From NCBI RefSeq assembly GCF_003008515.1, contig NZ_CP027668.1:124001-188000 (forward strand): DNA of 64,000 nucleotides, given 5' to 3'. How positions within the stretch are numbered: the stretch's first letter is position 1; every line of letters starts with the position of its first letter. Below the pieces are notes generated by a model. The model worked only from the letters and a program-made list of their open reading frames with translations, was not told the DNA's origin and searched no databases. The stretch is from Phreatobacter cathodiphilus. GTDB lineage: Bacteria; Pseudomonadota; Alphaproteobacteria; Rhizobiales; Phreatobacteraceae. Positions 56,198-64,000 of this stretch are shown here, piece after piece. A program made the position numbers and the translations under genes.

Positions 56198-56929
56198 ATG
56201 CAGCCGCTGATCGAACTCCACGGCGTCTCCAAGAGCTTCGGCGGCCTGCGCGCCGTCGACGGGCTCACCGCCACCATCCGCCGCGGCGAGGTGGTGGGCC
56301 TCGTCGGCCCCAACGGCTCCGGCAAGACCACAGCCCTCAACCTCATCACCGGCAACCTCACCGCCGATTCCGGCGCCATCGTCTTCGAGGGCCGCAACAT
56401 CGAGCGCGAGGCGGCCCATCGCATCACCCGTGCCGGCATCGCCCGCACCTTCCAGCTCGTGCGGGTCATGCCGACCATGACGCTGGCCGAGAACGTCGCG
56501 GTCGGCGCCATGTTCGGCGCGCGGCCCTGCGGCCCGTCGGAGGCCGAGGAGCGCGCCCTGCCGCTGCTCGTCCGCGTCGGCCTCGCCCCCCGGGCCGGAG
56601 AACGGGCGCAGAGCCTCACCTATATCGACCAGAAGCGGCTGGAACTCGCCCGGGCGCTGGCCGCCCAGCCGAACCTGCTGCTGCTCGACGAATGGCTCGC
56701 CGGCCTCAATCCCACCGAGCTGAAGGAGGGCATCGCCCTCATCGCCTCGCTCGCCCGCGACGGCCTCACCATCGTCATGGTCGAGCACGTGATGGACGCC
56801 ATCCGCGCTCTCTGCACCCGCTGCATCGTGATGAACGCCGGCGCCAAGATCGCGGAGGGCACGCCCGCCGAGGCCCTCGCCGATCCCGGCGTCGTCAAGG
56901 CCTATCTCGGAGACGACGACGATGCTTGA
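56198..56929 (+). CDS. Branched-chain-type ABC ATPase (LivG-like)
   Basis: This 243-residue ABC ATPase has Walker A GPNGSGKTTAL (about 35-45), the Q loop, TFQLVRVMPTMT, Walker B LLLLDEWLAG and the H loop His in IVMVEHVMDAI. It lacks the standard LSGGQ signature; the equivalent segment reads QSLTYIDQKRLELARALA, as in many LivG proteins that have YGxQR. GGCGGAGTGAGCCC precedes the ATG. It overlaps the fused LivF gene by eight bases. The pair makes the heterodimeric motor of the importer. Confidence 0.93.
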   Translation: MQPLIELHGVSKSFGGLRAVDGLTATIRRGEVVGLVGPNGSGKTTALNLITGNLTADSGAIVFEGRNIEREAAHRITRAGIARTFQLVRVMPTMTLAENVAVGAMFGARPCGPSEAEERALPLLVRVGLAPRAGERAQSLTYIDQKRLELARALAAQPNLLLLDEWLAGLNPTELKEGIALIASLARDGLTIVMVEHVMDAIRALCTRCIVMNAGAKIAEGTPAEALADPGVVKAYLGDDDDA

Positions 56930-59216
56930 GGTCGCCCGCCTCTCCGCCTCCTATGGACCCCACCGGGCCGTCGACGACGTCGCGCTCCATGTCGGCCGCG
57001 GCGAGACGGTCGCCATCCTCGGCGCCAACGGCGCGGGGAAGACCACCCTCCTGAAGGCGCTCGCCGGGCTCATGCCGGCCGGGCAGGGGAGCGCCATCAC
57101 CTTCGAGGGCCTGCCGATCCGCGCCGCCGATCCGCACCGCATCGTCGAGCAGGGTATCGCCCTGGTGCCTGAGGGGCGCGGCATTTTCGGCGACCTCACC
57201 GTCCGCGAGAACCTCATGCTCGGCGCCTTTCCGAGGCGCGCCCGTGCCCACGAGGCGGCGACCCTCGACGACGTGCTGACGCTCTTCCCCCGCCTCGCCG
57301 AACGCCTGTCGCAGCAGGTGCGCACCATGTCGGGCGGCGAGCAGCAGATGGTCGCCATCGGCCGGGCGCTGATGAGCCGGCCGAACCTCCTCATGCTCGA
57401 CGAGCCCTCGCTCGGCCTGTCGCCGGTGATGACCGGCGAGCTCTTCAAGGGGCTCGCCGCCATCAAGGCGCGCGGCATGGCGATCCTCATCGTCGAGCAG
57501 AATGCGCGGCGGTGCCTCAAGCTCGCCGACCGCGCCTATCTCATCGCCAATGGCCGCATCGTCGGCGAGGGCCTCGCCGCCGATCTCGCCAACGACCCGC
57601 AGGTCGCCGCCGCCTATCTCGGCGGCGCCGCCGTTCCCGCCAACGACGACGGCGCCGACGTCGCCCCGCCGCCGATTTTCTCGCCGTCGCCCCTGCCCTC
57701 GACGGGCGAGGCGCCTGTTCCAGCCCCGGCCGTTCGTGCCGCCCCCGCGCATCCGGAGAGTTCCATGAAACACGTCAACCTGATGATCGATGCCCGCGAG
57801 ATGGGTGCCGCCGACGGCCGCACCTTCGACCGTCTCGACCCGATGACCGGCGAGGTGGCGACCCGCGCCGCCGCTGCCACGGTTTCGGACGCCGTCGCCG
57901 CGGTGGACGCGGCGGCTGCGGCCTTCCCGGCCTGGTCGGCCCTCGGCCCCAACGAGCGGCGGACGAAACTCAATGCCGCCGCCGACCTGATGCAGCAGCG
58001 CGCCGAGGACTTCGCCTCCGCCATGATGACCGAGACGGGCTCGACCAAGGGCTGGGCGCTGTTCAACGTGGGCCTTGCCGCCGGCATGCTGCGCGAGGCC
58101 GGCGCCATGACCACCCAGATCACCGGCGACGTCATCCCCACGGACAAGCCGCACAACCTGGCCCTCGCCATCCGCCAGCCGGTCGGCGTCATCCTCGGCA
58201 TCGCGCCGTGGAACGCCCCCGTCATCCTCGGCGTGCGCGCCATCGCCATGCCGCTCGCCTGCGGCAACACCGTGGTCTTCAAGGCCTCCGAACAGTGCCC
58301 GGCGACCCACCAGCTCATCGGCCAGGTGATGCGCGACGCGGGACTGCCGGCCGGCGTCGTCAACGTCGTCACCAATGCGCCGGCCGACGCCGCCAAGGTG
58401 GTGGAGACGCTCATCGCCCACCGCGCGGTGAAGCGGGTCAACTTCACCGGCTCCACCCATGTCGGCCGCATCATCGCCGAGACGGCGGCGCGCTACCTGA
58501 AGCCCGCCCTTCTCGAGCTCGGCGGCAAGGCGCCGCTCGTCATCCTCGACGACGCCGACCTCGACGAGGCGGTGAACGCCGCCGCCTTCGGCGCCTTCAT
58601 GAACCAGGGCCAGATCTGCATGTCGACCGAGCGCATCGTGGTCGACGCCAAGGTCGCCGACGCCTTCGTCGAGAAATTCGCCGCCAAGGCGAAGTCGCTG
58701 CCCTTCGGCGACCCGCGCTCGGGGAACGTCGTGCTCGGCTCCATGGTCTCCGCCGAGGCGGCGAAGCGGGTGAAGACGCTCATTGACGACGCCTCGGCCA
58801 AGGGCGCATCGGTGGCCGCCGGCGGATCGCTGGAGGGCACGGTCATGCCCGCCACCATCCTCGACAGGGTGACGCCGGCCATGCGCATCTACGGCGAGGA
58901 GAGCTTCGGCCCGGTGGTGACGGTGGTGCGCGTCAACGGCGACGAGGAGGCGATCCGCGTCGCCAACGACACCGAATACGGCCTCTCCGCCGCCGTCTTC
59001 TCCCGCGACATCGGCCGTGCCCTCGGCGTCGCCAGGCGCATCGACAGCGGCATCTGCCACATCAACGCGCCGACCGTGCACGACGAGCCGCAGATGCCCT
59101 TCGGCGGCGTCAAGGCCTCGGGCTACGGCCGCTTCGGCGGCAAGGCCGGCATCGACGCCTTCACCGAGCTGCGCTGGATCACCATCCAGACCGGCCCGCG
59201 TCACTACCCGTTCTGA
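56922..59216 (+). CDS. LivF-type ABC ATPase in one frame with an aldehyde dehydrogenase (764-residue fusion or read-through)
   Basis: One open frame of 764 residues. Residues 1-235 are a complete LivF-like ABC ATPase: Walker A GANGAGKTT (34-42), signature MSGGEQQM, Walker B LLMLDEPS, and VEQNARRC after the H-loop His region. Residues 236-281 are a Pro/Ala-rich linker (AVPANDDGADVAPPP). Residues 282-764 form a complete NAD(P)-dependent aldehyde dehydrogenase of the salicylaldehyde/vanillin type, with PWNAPV (Asn431), ELGGKAP (Glu532) and the nucleophile Cys566 in NQGQICMS. An internal ATG at 57765 with GGAGAG four bases ahead could start the dehydrogenase alone (483 residues). No stop codon separates the two parts. 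It could be a true fusion, or two products from one frame. Confidence 0.85.
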   Translation: MLEVARLSASYGPHRAVDDVALHVGRGETVAILGANGAGKTTLLKALAGLMPAGQGSAITFEGLPIRAADPHRIVEQGIALVPEGRGIFGDLTVRENLMLGAFPRRARAHEAATLDDVLTLFPRLAERLSQQVRTMSGGEQQMVAIGRALMSRPNLLMLDEPSLGLSPVMTGELFKGLAAIKARGMAILIVEQNARRCLKLADRAYLIANGRIVGEGLAADLANDPQVAAAYLGGAAVPANDDGADVAPPPIFSPSPLPSTGEAPVPAPAVRAAPAHPESSMKHVNLMIDAREMGAADGRTFDRLDPMTGEVATRAAAATVSDAVAAVDAAAAAFPAWSALGPNERRTKLNAAADLMQQRAEDFASAMMTETGSTKGWALFNVGLAAGMLREAGAMTTQITGDVIPTDKPHNLALAIRQPVGVILGIAPWNAPVILGVRAIAMPLACGNTVVFKASEQCPATHQLIGQVMRDAGLPAGVVNVVTNAPADAAKVVETLIAHRAVKRVNFTGSTHVGRIIAETAARYLKPALLELGGKAPLVILDDADLDEAVNAAAFGAFMNQGQICMSTERIVVDAKVADAFVEKFAAKAKSLPFGDPRSGNVVLGSMVSAEAAKRVKTLIDDASAKGASVAAGGSLEGTVMPATILDRVTPAMRIYGEESFGPVVTVVRVNGDEEAIRVANDTEYGLSAAVFSRDIGRALGVARRIDSGICHINAPTVHDEPQMPFGGVKASGYGRFGGKAGIDAFTELRWITIQTGPRHYPF

Positions 59217-59280
59217 GGGGTCCGGTCGTCCTCATCGTCAGCCACATCGATCACTCGCCATTGGACTACCGGAAATGCCC

Positions 59281-59883
59281 ATGACCGAAGACATCATCGA
59301 ACGCCTCGCCATCCGCGACCTCGTGGAGAACTGGGCCCTATGGCGCGACGCGGGCAACTGGGACCGCTTCCTCACCTGCTGGCACGACGACGGGCGGATG
59401 ATGGCGACCTGGTACCAGGGGCCGGCGGCGGACTTCATCCGCGCCAGCCGCGAGGGCTGGGCCAAGGGCGTGTCGATCCTCCACTTCCTCGGCGGCACCA
59501 CCATCGACCGGACGGGCGACCGCGCCATCGCCCAGACCAAGATGACCATCTCGCAGCGCGGGCCCGTCGACGGCGTCCTCTGTGACGTCGTCTGCACCGG
59601 CCGCTTCTACGACTTCATCGAGAAGCGCCAGGGGCGCTGGGGCGTCGTGCTGCGCCAGCCGATCTACGAGAAGGACCGGCTCGATCCGGTCCTGCCCGAC
59701 GCCAAGTTGACGCTCGACCCGGACCTGCTCGCGCAGTTCCCGGAGGGCTACCGCCACCTCGCCTACATCCAGACCAAGATCGGCTACACGGTGAAGCGCG
59801 ACATGCCGGGCCTGCGCGGTCCCGAGGTCGAGGCGCTCTACCGCCGCGGCAAGACCTGGCTGGAGGGTGGGCCTGCGGAGTGA
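59281..59883 (+). CDS. SnoaL/NTF2-like protein
   Basis: This 200-residue protein has a SnoaL-like (NTF2-fold) core: ERLAIRDLVENWALWRDAGNWDRFLTCWHDDGRM at the start, then FLGGTTIDRTGDRAIAQTKM and FYDFIEKRQGRWGVVLRQPIYEKDRL. The group includes small-molecule cyclases, dehydratases and binding domains; related proteins sit near aromatic-ring hydroxylation genes. It begins 64 bases after the aldehyde dehydrogenase stop, so it probably belongs to the same unit. An ATG at 59275 is also possible. The function cannot be specified; a dehydratase or hydrolase acting on the same pathway is plausible. Confidence 0.8.
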   Translation: MTEDIIERLAIRDLVENWALWRDAGNWDRFLTCWHDDGRMMATWYQGPAADFIRASREGWAKGVSILHFLGGTTIDRTGDRAIAQTKMTISQRGPVDGVLCDVVCTGRFYDFIEKRQGRWGVVLRQPIYEKDRLDPVLPDAKLTLDPDLLAQFPEGYRHLAYIQTKIGYTVKRDMPGLRGPEVEALYRRGKTWLEGGPAE

Positions 59884-59898
59884 GGGCGGAGGGCGTAG

Positions 59899-60051
59899 CC
59901 CCTCACCCTTACCCTCTCCCCGCACACGGGGAGAGGGGGACTTCGACGTCTCGCCGATTGTGGATCGCCGGAGCCGGGCACACCCATTGGGTGAGCCCGC
60001 GACGCTGGCGCCCCCTCTCCCCGCCTGCGGGGAGAGGGTAGGGGTGAGGGG
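59899..60051. repeat. Composite palindromic repeat, family A, copy 4 (153 bp)
   Basis: CCCCTCACCC and GGGTGAGGGG ends with two hairpins CTCTCCCCGC-NN-GCGGGGAGAG (left arm slightly altered). Unlike the other full copies it sits between two plus-strand genes. It fills about half of the 311-base gap before msrQ; the remaining 140 bases before the msrQ start hold no other feature I can identify. Confidence 0.88.
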
Positions 60052-60194
60052 CCACCAAGACCCCCCTCCGCCTGCGGGCATCGGACAAAGGGGACGGGCC
60101 CCGCCCCTCCTCACTTCAACGTGAGGCCACCGGCTGTAACCTCTTGCGGTCCGACCGCGTATGGCATGACATCGAACCCGTCGAAGGATGCCGC

Positions 60195-61049
60195 ATGCTG
60201 CCGTGGAACGACCGGGCGGGACGCCTCTCCGTCCTCAAGCTGATCGTCTTCCTGGGGGTTCTCGCCCCCGGGCTGTATATCGCCGCCCAGGCGGCCACCG
60301 GCACGCTCGGCTCCAAGCCCATCACCTCGGCCATCCATCAGTCCGGCGACTGGGCGGTGCGGCTGCTGCTCGTCTCGCTGCTGGTGACGCCGCTGCGCTT
60401 CATCGCCGACTGGCCGAAGCTGATTCTCGTGCGCCGCATGGTCGGCGTCGCCGCGGCGGCCTATGCCCTCGCCCACCTCCTCTTCTACGTGGTGGAGCAG
60501 GCCTTCGACCTGCAGAAGGTGGCGAGCGAGATCCTCCTGCGCTTCTATCTCACCATCGGTTTCGTCGGCCTCGGCGGGCTCGTCGTCCTCGCCGCCACCT
60601 CCACCGACGCGATGATCCGCCGGCTCGGCAGCACCGCCTGGAACCGGCTGCACCTCCTCACCTATCCCATCGCCTTCATCGCCATCTGGCACTTCTTCCT
60701 GCAGACGAAGATCGACGTGTCGCAGCCGGTTCTGATGCTCGGCTTCTTCGTCTGGCTGATGGCGTTCCGGGCGATGCGCGCGGCCGGCATCCAGGTCCGC
60801 CCGTTGCAACTCGCCGGCCTCGCCATCATATCGGGCGTCGCCACGGCGCTGCTCGAGGCGCTGTGGTACGCCACCATGACCGGCGTCATGGCCTCGCGCA
60901 TCCTCTACGCCAATCTCGACGTCGGCTTCGGTATCCGGCCGGCCCTCTGGGTGACCATGGCCGGGCTCGCGCTGGTCGCCGTCAATCTCGTGCGGGCCCG
61001 CAAGGCCGGGGCCCCGCGCGGCCGACGGGCGGCCGTGGCCGCGGAGTGA
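60195..61049 (+). CDS. msrQ: Heme-binding membrane subunit MsrQ (ferric reductase-like)
   Basis: This 284-residue membrane protein has about seven hydrophobic segments and is of the MsrQ (YedZ) family, which passes electrons from the quinol pool to periplasmic methionine sulfoxide reductase MsrP. Heme-ligand His residues sit in [13 protein letters not shown] and [20 protein letters not shown]. The ATG at 60195 follows AAGGA. The longer frame has no match. MsrP, the usual partner encoded next to it, is absent; instead an MsrB gene starts 64 bases downstream. Confidence 0.9.
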   Translation: MLPWNDRAGRLSVLKLIVFLGVLAPGLYIAAQAATGTLGSKPITSAIHQSGDWAVRLLLVSLLVTPLRFIADWPKLILVRRMVGVAAAAYALAHLLFYVVEQAFDLQKVASEILLRFYLTIGFVGLGGLVVLAATSTDAMIRRLGSTAWNRLHLLTYPIAFIAIWHFFLQTKIDVSQPVLMLGFFVWLMAFRAMRAAGIQVRPLQLAGLAIISGVATALLEALWYATMTGVMASRILYANLDVGFGIRPALWVTMAGLALVAVNLVRARKAGAPRGRRAAVAAE

Positions 61050-61113
61050 GATCATGAGGCTCGCCGACATCCGGGCGCTGTTCGCGCCGAACCATTCGAA
61101 GGGAGACCACGCG

Positions 61114-61521
61114 ATGGAGACCGCCACCAAGACCTTCCCCGTCACCAAGACGGACGCGGAATGGCGCAGCATCCTCACGCCCGAGCAGTACCAGGTGCTG
61201 CGCGGCCACGGCACGGAGCGGCCGGGAAGCTGCGCGCTCAACCACGAGAAGCGCGCCGGCACCTTCTCCTGCGCCGGCTGCGGGCAGGAGCTCTTCGTCT
61301 CGCACAAGAAGTTCGAGAGCGGCACGGGCTGGCCGAGCTTCGACCAGCCTCTGCCCGGCTCGGTCGAGGAGACCGTCGACCGCTCCTGGGGCATGGTGCG
61401 CACCGAGGTGCACTGCGCCAATTGCGGCGGCCATCTCGGCCATGTCTTCCCCGACGGTCCGCCGCCGACGGGCCTGCGTTACTGCATCAACGGCGTGGCG
61501 CTGAACTTCCGGCCGGCCTGA
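61114..61521 (+). CDS. msrB: Peptide-methionine (R)-S-oxide reductase MsrB
   Basis: This 135-residue MsrB reduces the R isomer of methionine sulfoxide in proteins. The zinc ligands are in CAGCGQELF and [28 protein letters not shown] is the substrate loop, and the catalytic Cys lies in [12 protein letters not shown] near the end. Usual MsrB reads RYCINSASL, so Gly-Val replace Ser-Ala here. The start at 61114 follows AAGGGAG; an earlier frame start at 61054 is possible but lacks a signal peptide. It follows msrQ in the same direction and is probably co-transcribed. Confidence 0.93.
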   Translation: METATKTFPVTKTDAEWRSILTPEQYQVLRGHGTERPGSCALNHEKRAGTFSCAGCGQELFVSHKKFESGTGWPSFDQPLPGSVEETVDRSWGMVRTEVHCANCGGHLGHVFPDGPPPTGLRYCINGVALNFRPA

Positions 61522-61559
61522 CGGAAACCGGACCTTAAGCCGGAGCGGCGAGGCTGCGA

Positions 61560-61578
61560 CGGGGTTCGCCGAACCCCG
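61560..61578 (+). other. Perfect hairpin after msrB
   Basis: CGGGGTTC and GAACCCCG pair around a three-base loop (gcc). No T-run follows, so a classical terminator is not shown; it may be a weak one. Confidence 0.4.
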
Positions 61579-61609
61579 CCGCATCCCTCCGAGCCGAGGC
61601 CGTCCGTCC

Positions 61610-62158
61610 ATGTCCGCGCACGCCCATCCGCCGTCCCTCGACCGCGACAAGGCCCTGATCGACGTCGCACGCGTCATCGTCGCCAGCGCACTCACCATCG
61701 GGTCGGTGCTGCTCACCGCCTTCGGCTTCGTCGAGCGGGTCGTCGGCATCGAGCGCATCGCCACAGACCGACGTTTCACCCTTCTGGCGCTGATGCCGGG
61801 CGCCGCGGCGCTCGCCTTCCTCGCCAGCGGCCGGGCGCTCGGCGCGCTCTACGACGTCAGCGTTCCCGCCCGCAAAATCCCCGCCTGGCGCCGCGCTTTC
61901 CTCCGATTCGTCGACATTTCCGGCGCCTACGGCCTTTTCGCCATCGTCATATCCGGCCTCGTCGCGGTGGCGAGCTTCCTCGCCATCGCGCTGCTCCTGG
62001 ACCTGCGCCTCATGGTCCTGTCGACGCTCAGCGGCGTGCTCGCCTTCTGCGTCGCTCTGTCCGGCATGCTGATGCGCTATTCGCCGCGCCGCCGGCTGAT
62101 CGACTTCGCGCTCGCCGTCTCGATCCTCGTCGCCATGGCCATCGACCAGTTCTACTGA
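61610..62158 (+). CDS. Small multi-spanning membrane protein of unknown function
   Basis: This 182-residue protein has about five hydrophobic segments (IVASALTIGSVLLTAFGFVERVV, TLLALMPGAAALAFLASG, FAIVISGLVAVASFLAIALLL, LSTLSGVLAFCVALSGML, FALAVSILVAMAI), linked by short Arg-rich loops. The N-terminal segment is preceded by a soluble start (SAHAHPPSLDRD). No catalytic residues or motifs are evident. It is probably an inner-membrane protein conserved in related species. Its stop is directly adjacent to the stop of the convergent ABC ATPase gene. Confidence 0.65.
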   Translation: MSAHAHPPSLDRDKALIDVARVIVASALTIGSVLLTAFGFVERVVGIERIATDRRFTLLALMPGAAALAFLASGRALGALYDVSVPARKIPAWRRAFLRFVDISGAYGLFAIVISGLVAVASFLAIALLLDLRLMVLSTLSGVLAFCVALSGMLMRYSPRRRLIDFALAVSILVAMAIDQFY

Positions 62159-63256
<1,098 letters not shown>

Positions 63257-63268
63257 TGTCTGCTCCCG

Positions 63269-64000
63269 TCAGCCCTTGGTCGCGCCGGCGGTCAGGCCTG
63301 CGATGTAGTAGTCCATGAGGAAGGCGTAGATGATCAGCGGCGGCAGGGCGCCGAGCAGCGCCCCCGTCATGATCTGGCCCCAGGCGAAGACGTCGCCGCG
63401 GATCAGCGTGGTGATGATCCCCACGGGGAGCACGAGCTGGTCGACGGAGGTCGTGAAGGCCAGGGGATAGAGGAACTGCGCCCAGCTCACCGTGAAGGCG
63501 AAGATGGTGGCGGCGATGATGCCGGGCAGCGCCACGGGAATGAAGATGCGCGTCAGCGTCTGGAACCACGAAGCGCCGTCGATGATCGCCGCCTCGTCCA
63601 GCTCCTTCGGGATGGAGGCGAAATAGCCGATCATGATCCAGGTGCAGAAGGGCACGGTCAGGGTCGGATAGACGACGAGCAGCACCCACCAGCGGTTCAG
63701 CATCTGGATGCCCGTCCACTCGTGGAACACGGCGAACATCTTGAACAGCGGGATGAAGAGCAGCGTGTCCGGCACGAGGTAGGTGAGGAAGACGCCCGTG
63801 GCCAGCGTCGCCGAGCCCCAGAACCGCATGCGCGACAGGGCGAAGGCGGCGGGGATCGAGATCAGCATGGTGATGGTGACGACGAAGGCCGACACCACCA
63901 CCGAGTTGCGGAAGAAGACGAGATATTCCGGCTTCGTCAGCAGCTCGACATAGTTGGCGAGCGTCGGGTTGTAGACCCACCAGGGGTTCGTCGCCGCCGA
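63269..64000 (-). CDS. ABC sugar-type permease, MalG-like (5' end outside window)
   Basis: This is the C-terminal 243 residues of a MalG/CUT1-like permease. It runs past the window edge, where the frame still reads NPWWVYNPTLANYVELLTKPEY and FFRNSVVVSAFVV, the normal family entry before the membrane domain. The EAA loop is seen as ELDEAAIIDGASWFQTLTRIF (the ATPase contact). Several hydrophobic helices follow, ending YYIAGLTAGATKG. The start and any partner permease or binding protein lie beyond 64000. Confidence 0.9.
   Translation of the reverse strand, partial: SAATNPWWVYNPTLANYVELLTKPEYLVFFRNSVVVSAFVVTITMLISIPAAFALSRMRFWGSATLATGVFLTYLVPDTLLFIPLFKMFAVFHEWTGIQMLNRWWVLLVVYPTLTVPFCTWIMIGYFASIPKELDEAAIIDGASWFQTLTRIFIPVALPGIIAATIFAFTVSWAQFLYPLAFTTSVDQLVLPVGIITTLIRGDVFAWGQIMTGALLGALPPLIIYAFLMDYYIAGLTAGATKG

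Overview
The window is a high-GC, densely coded chromosomal segment of an alphaproteobacterium, most likely a member of Hyphomicrobiales (Rhizobiales). The evidence is the DUF1127 small proteins, a HWE-family histidine kinase, a TadG-like protein, TRAP and Bug-type transport proteins, a PHA depolymerase, and the intergenic palindromic repeats of the type common in that order. Genus is not resolved. I see no rRNA, CRISPR array, insertion sequence, integrase or phage gene; this looks like core and metabolic chromosome.

Layout. 1-4.9 kb: the 3' end of ligA, two tiny DUF1127-type genes, a hotdog thioesterase, a D-lactate dehydrogenase-type flavoprotein, a small GNAT and two secreted proteins. 5.1-10.6 kb: a tightly overlapped signalling operon that couples a TRAP-type periplasmic binding protein (with no permease) to a membrane histidine kinase, a receiver/DUF3369/kinase protein and an OmpR-type regulator. 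10.9-20.9 kb: an L,D-transpeptidase, tRNA-Phe, a GT39 membrane glycosyltransferase, a HWE kinase, a TadG-like protein, an aldo/keto reductase and a YcaQ/AlkX-type DNA glycosylase. 21-34 kb: acyl-CoA and small-molecule catabolism, comprising a crotonase, an M20 amidohydrolase, a GST, an alpha/beta hydrolase, SDRs, a FadB/J-like bifunctional enzyme, a DUF3830-racemase pair, and a TetR gene preceded by a 34-bp palindrome and followed by an ACAD10/11-like acyl-CoA dehydrogenase and an SDR. 34.4-38.2 kb: a TRAP transporter operon with an SDR. 38.7-42.6 kb: a compact GNAT-like / ACP / acyl-activating ligase / PLP-decarboxylase cassette. It resembles the ligase-decarboxylase pair of exosortase-A loci, but no exosortase or PEP-CTERM gene is visible. 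42.6-49.2 kb: RraA-like protein, PHA depolymerase, GST, DUF3750, YaiI and a DbpA-like RNA helicase. 49.4-59.9 kb: a MarR regulator divergent from a ThDP enzyme, with a perfect 16-bp palindrome between them, then a Bug-type binding protein, a complete branched-chain-type ABC importer and an aldehyde dehydrogenase. The last ABC ATPase (LivF type) and the aldehyde dehydrogenase lie in one uninterrupted reading frame. 60.2-64 kb: msrQ beside msrB, a small membrane protein, and part of a sugar-type ABC importer.

How genes may work together. The 49-60 kb block reads as an uptake-and-degradation unit for a 2-oxo acid (importer, ThDP decarboxylase, aldehyde dehydrogenase) under MarR control; this is inference. 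The 38.7-42.6 kb cassette has the parts to make an acylated amine from an ACP-bound acid and a decarboxylated amino acid; this is also inference. Four near-identical 152-155 bp palindromic repeats sit after genes, three of them between convergent genes, and a related element separates the ABC binding-protein gene from its permeases.
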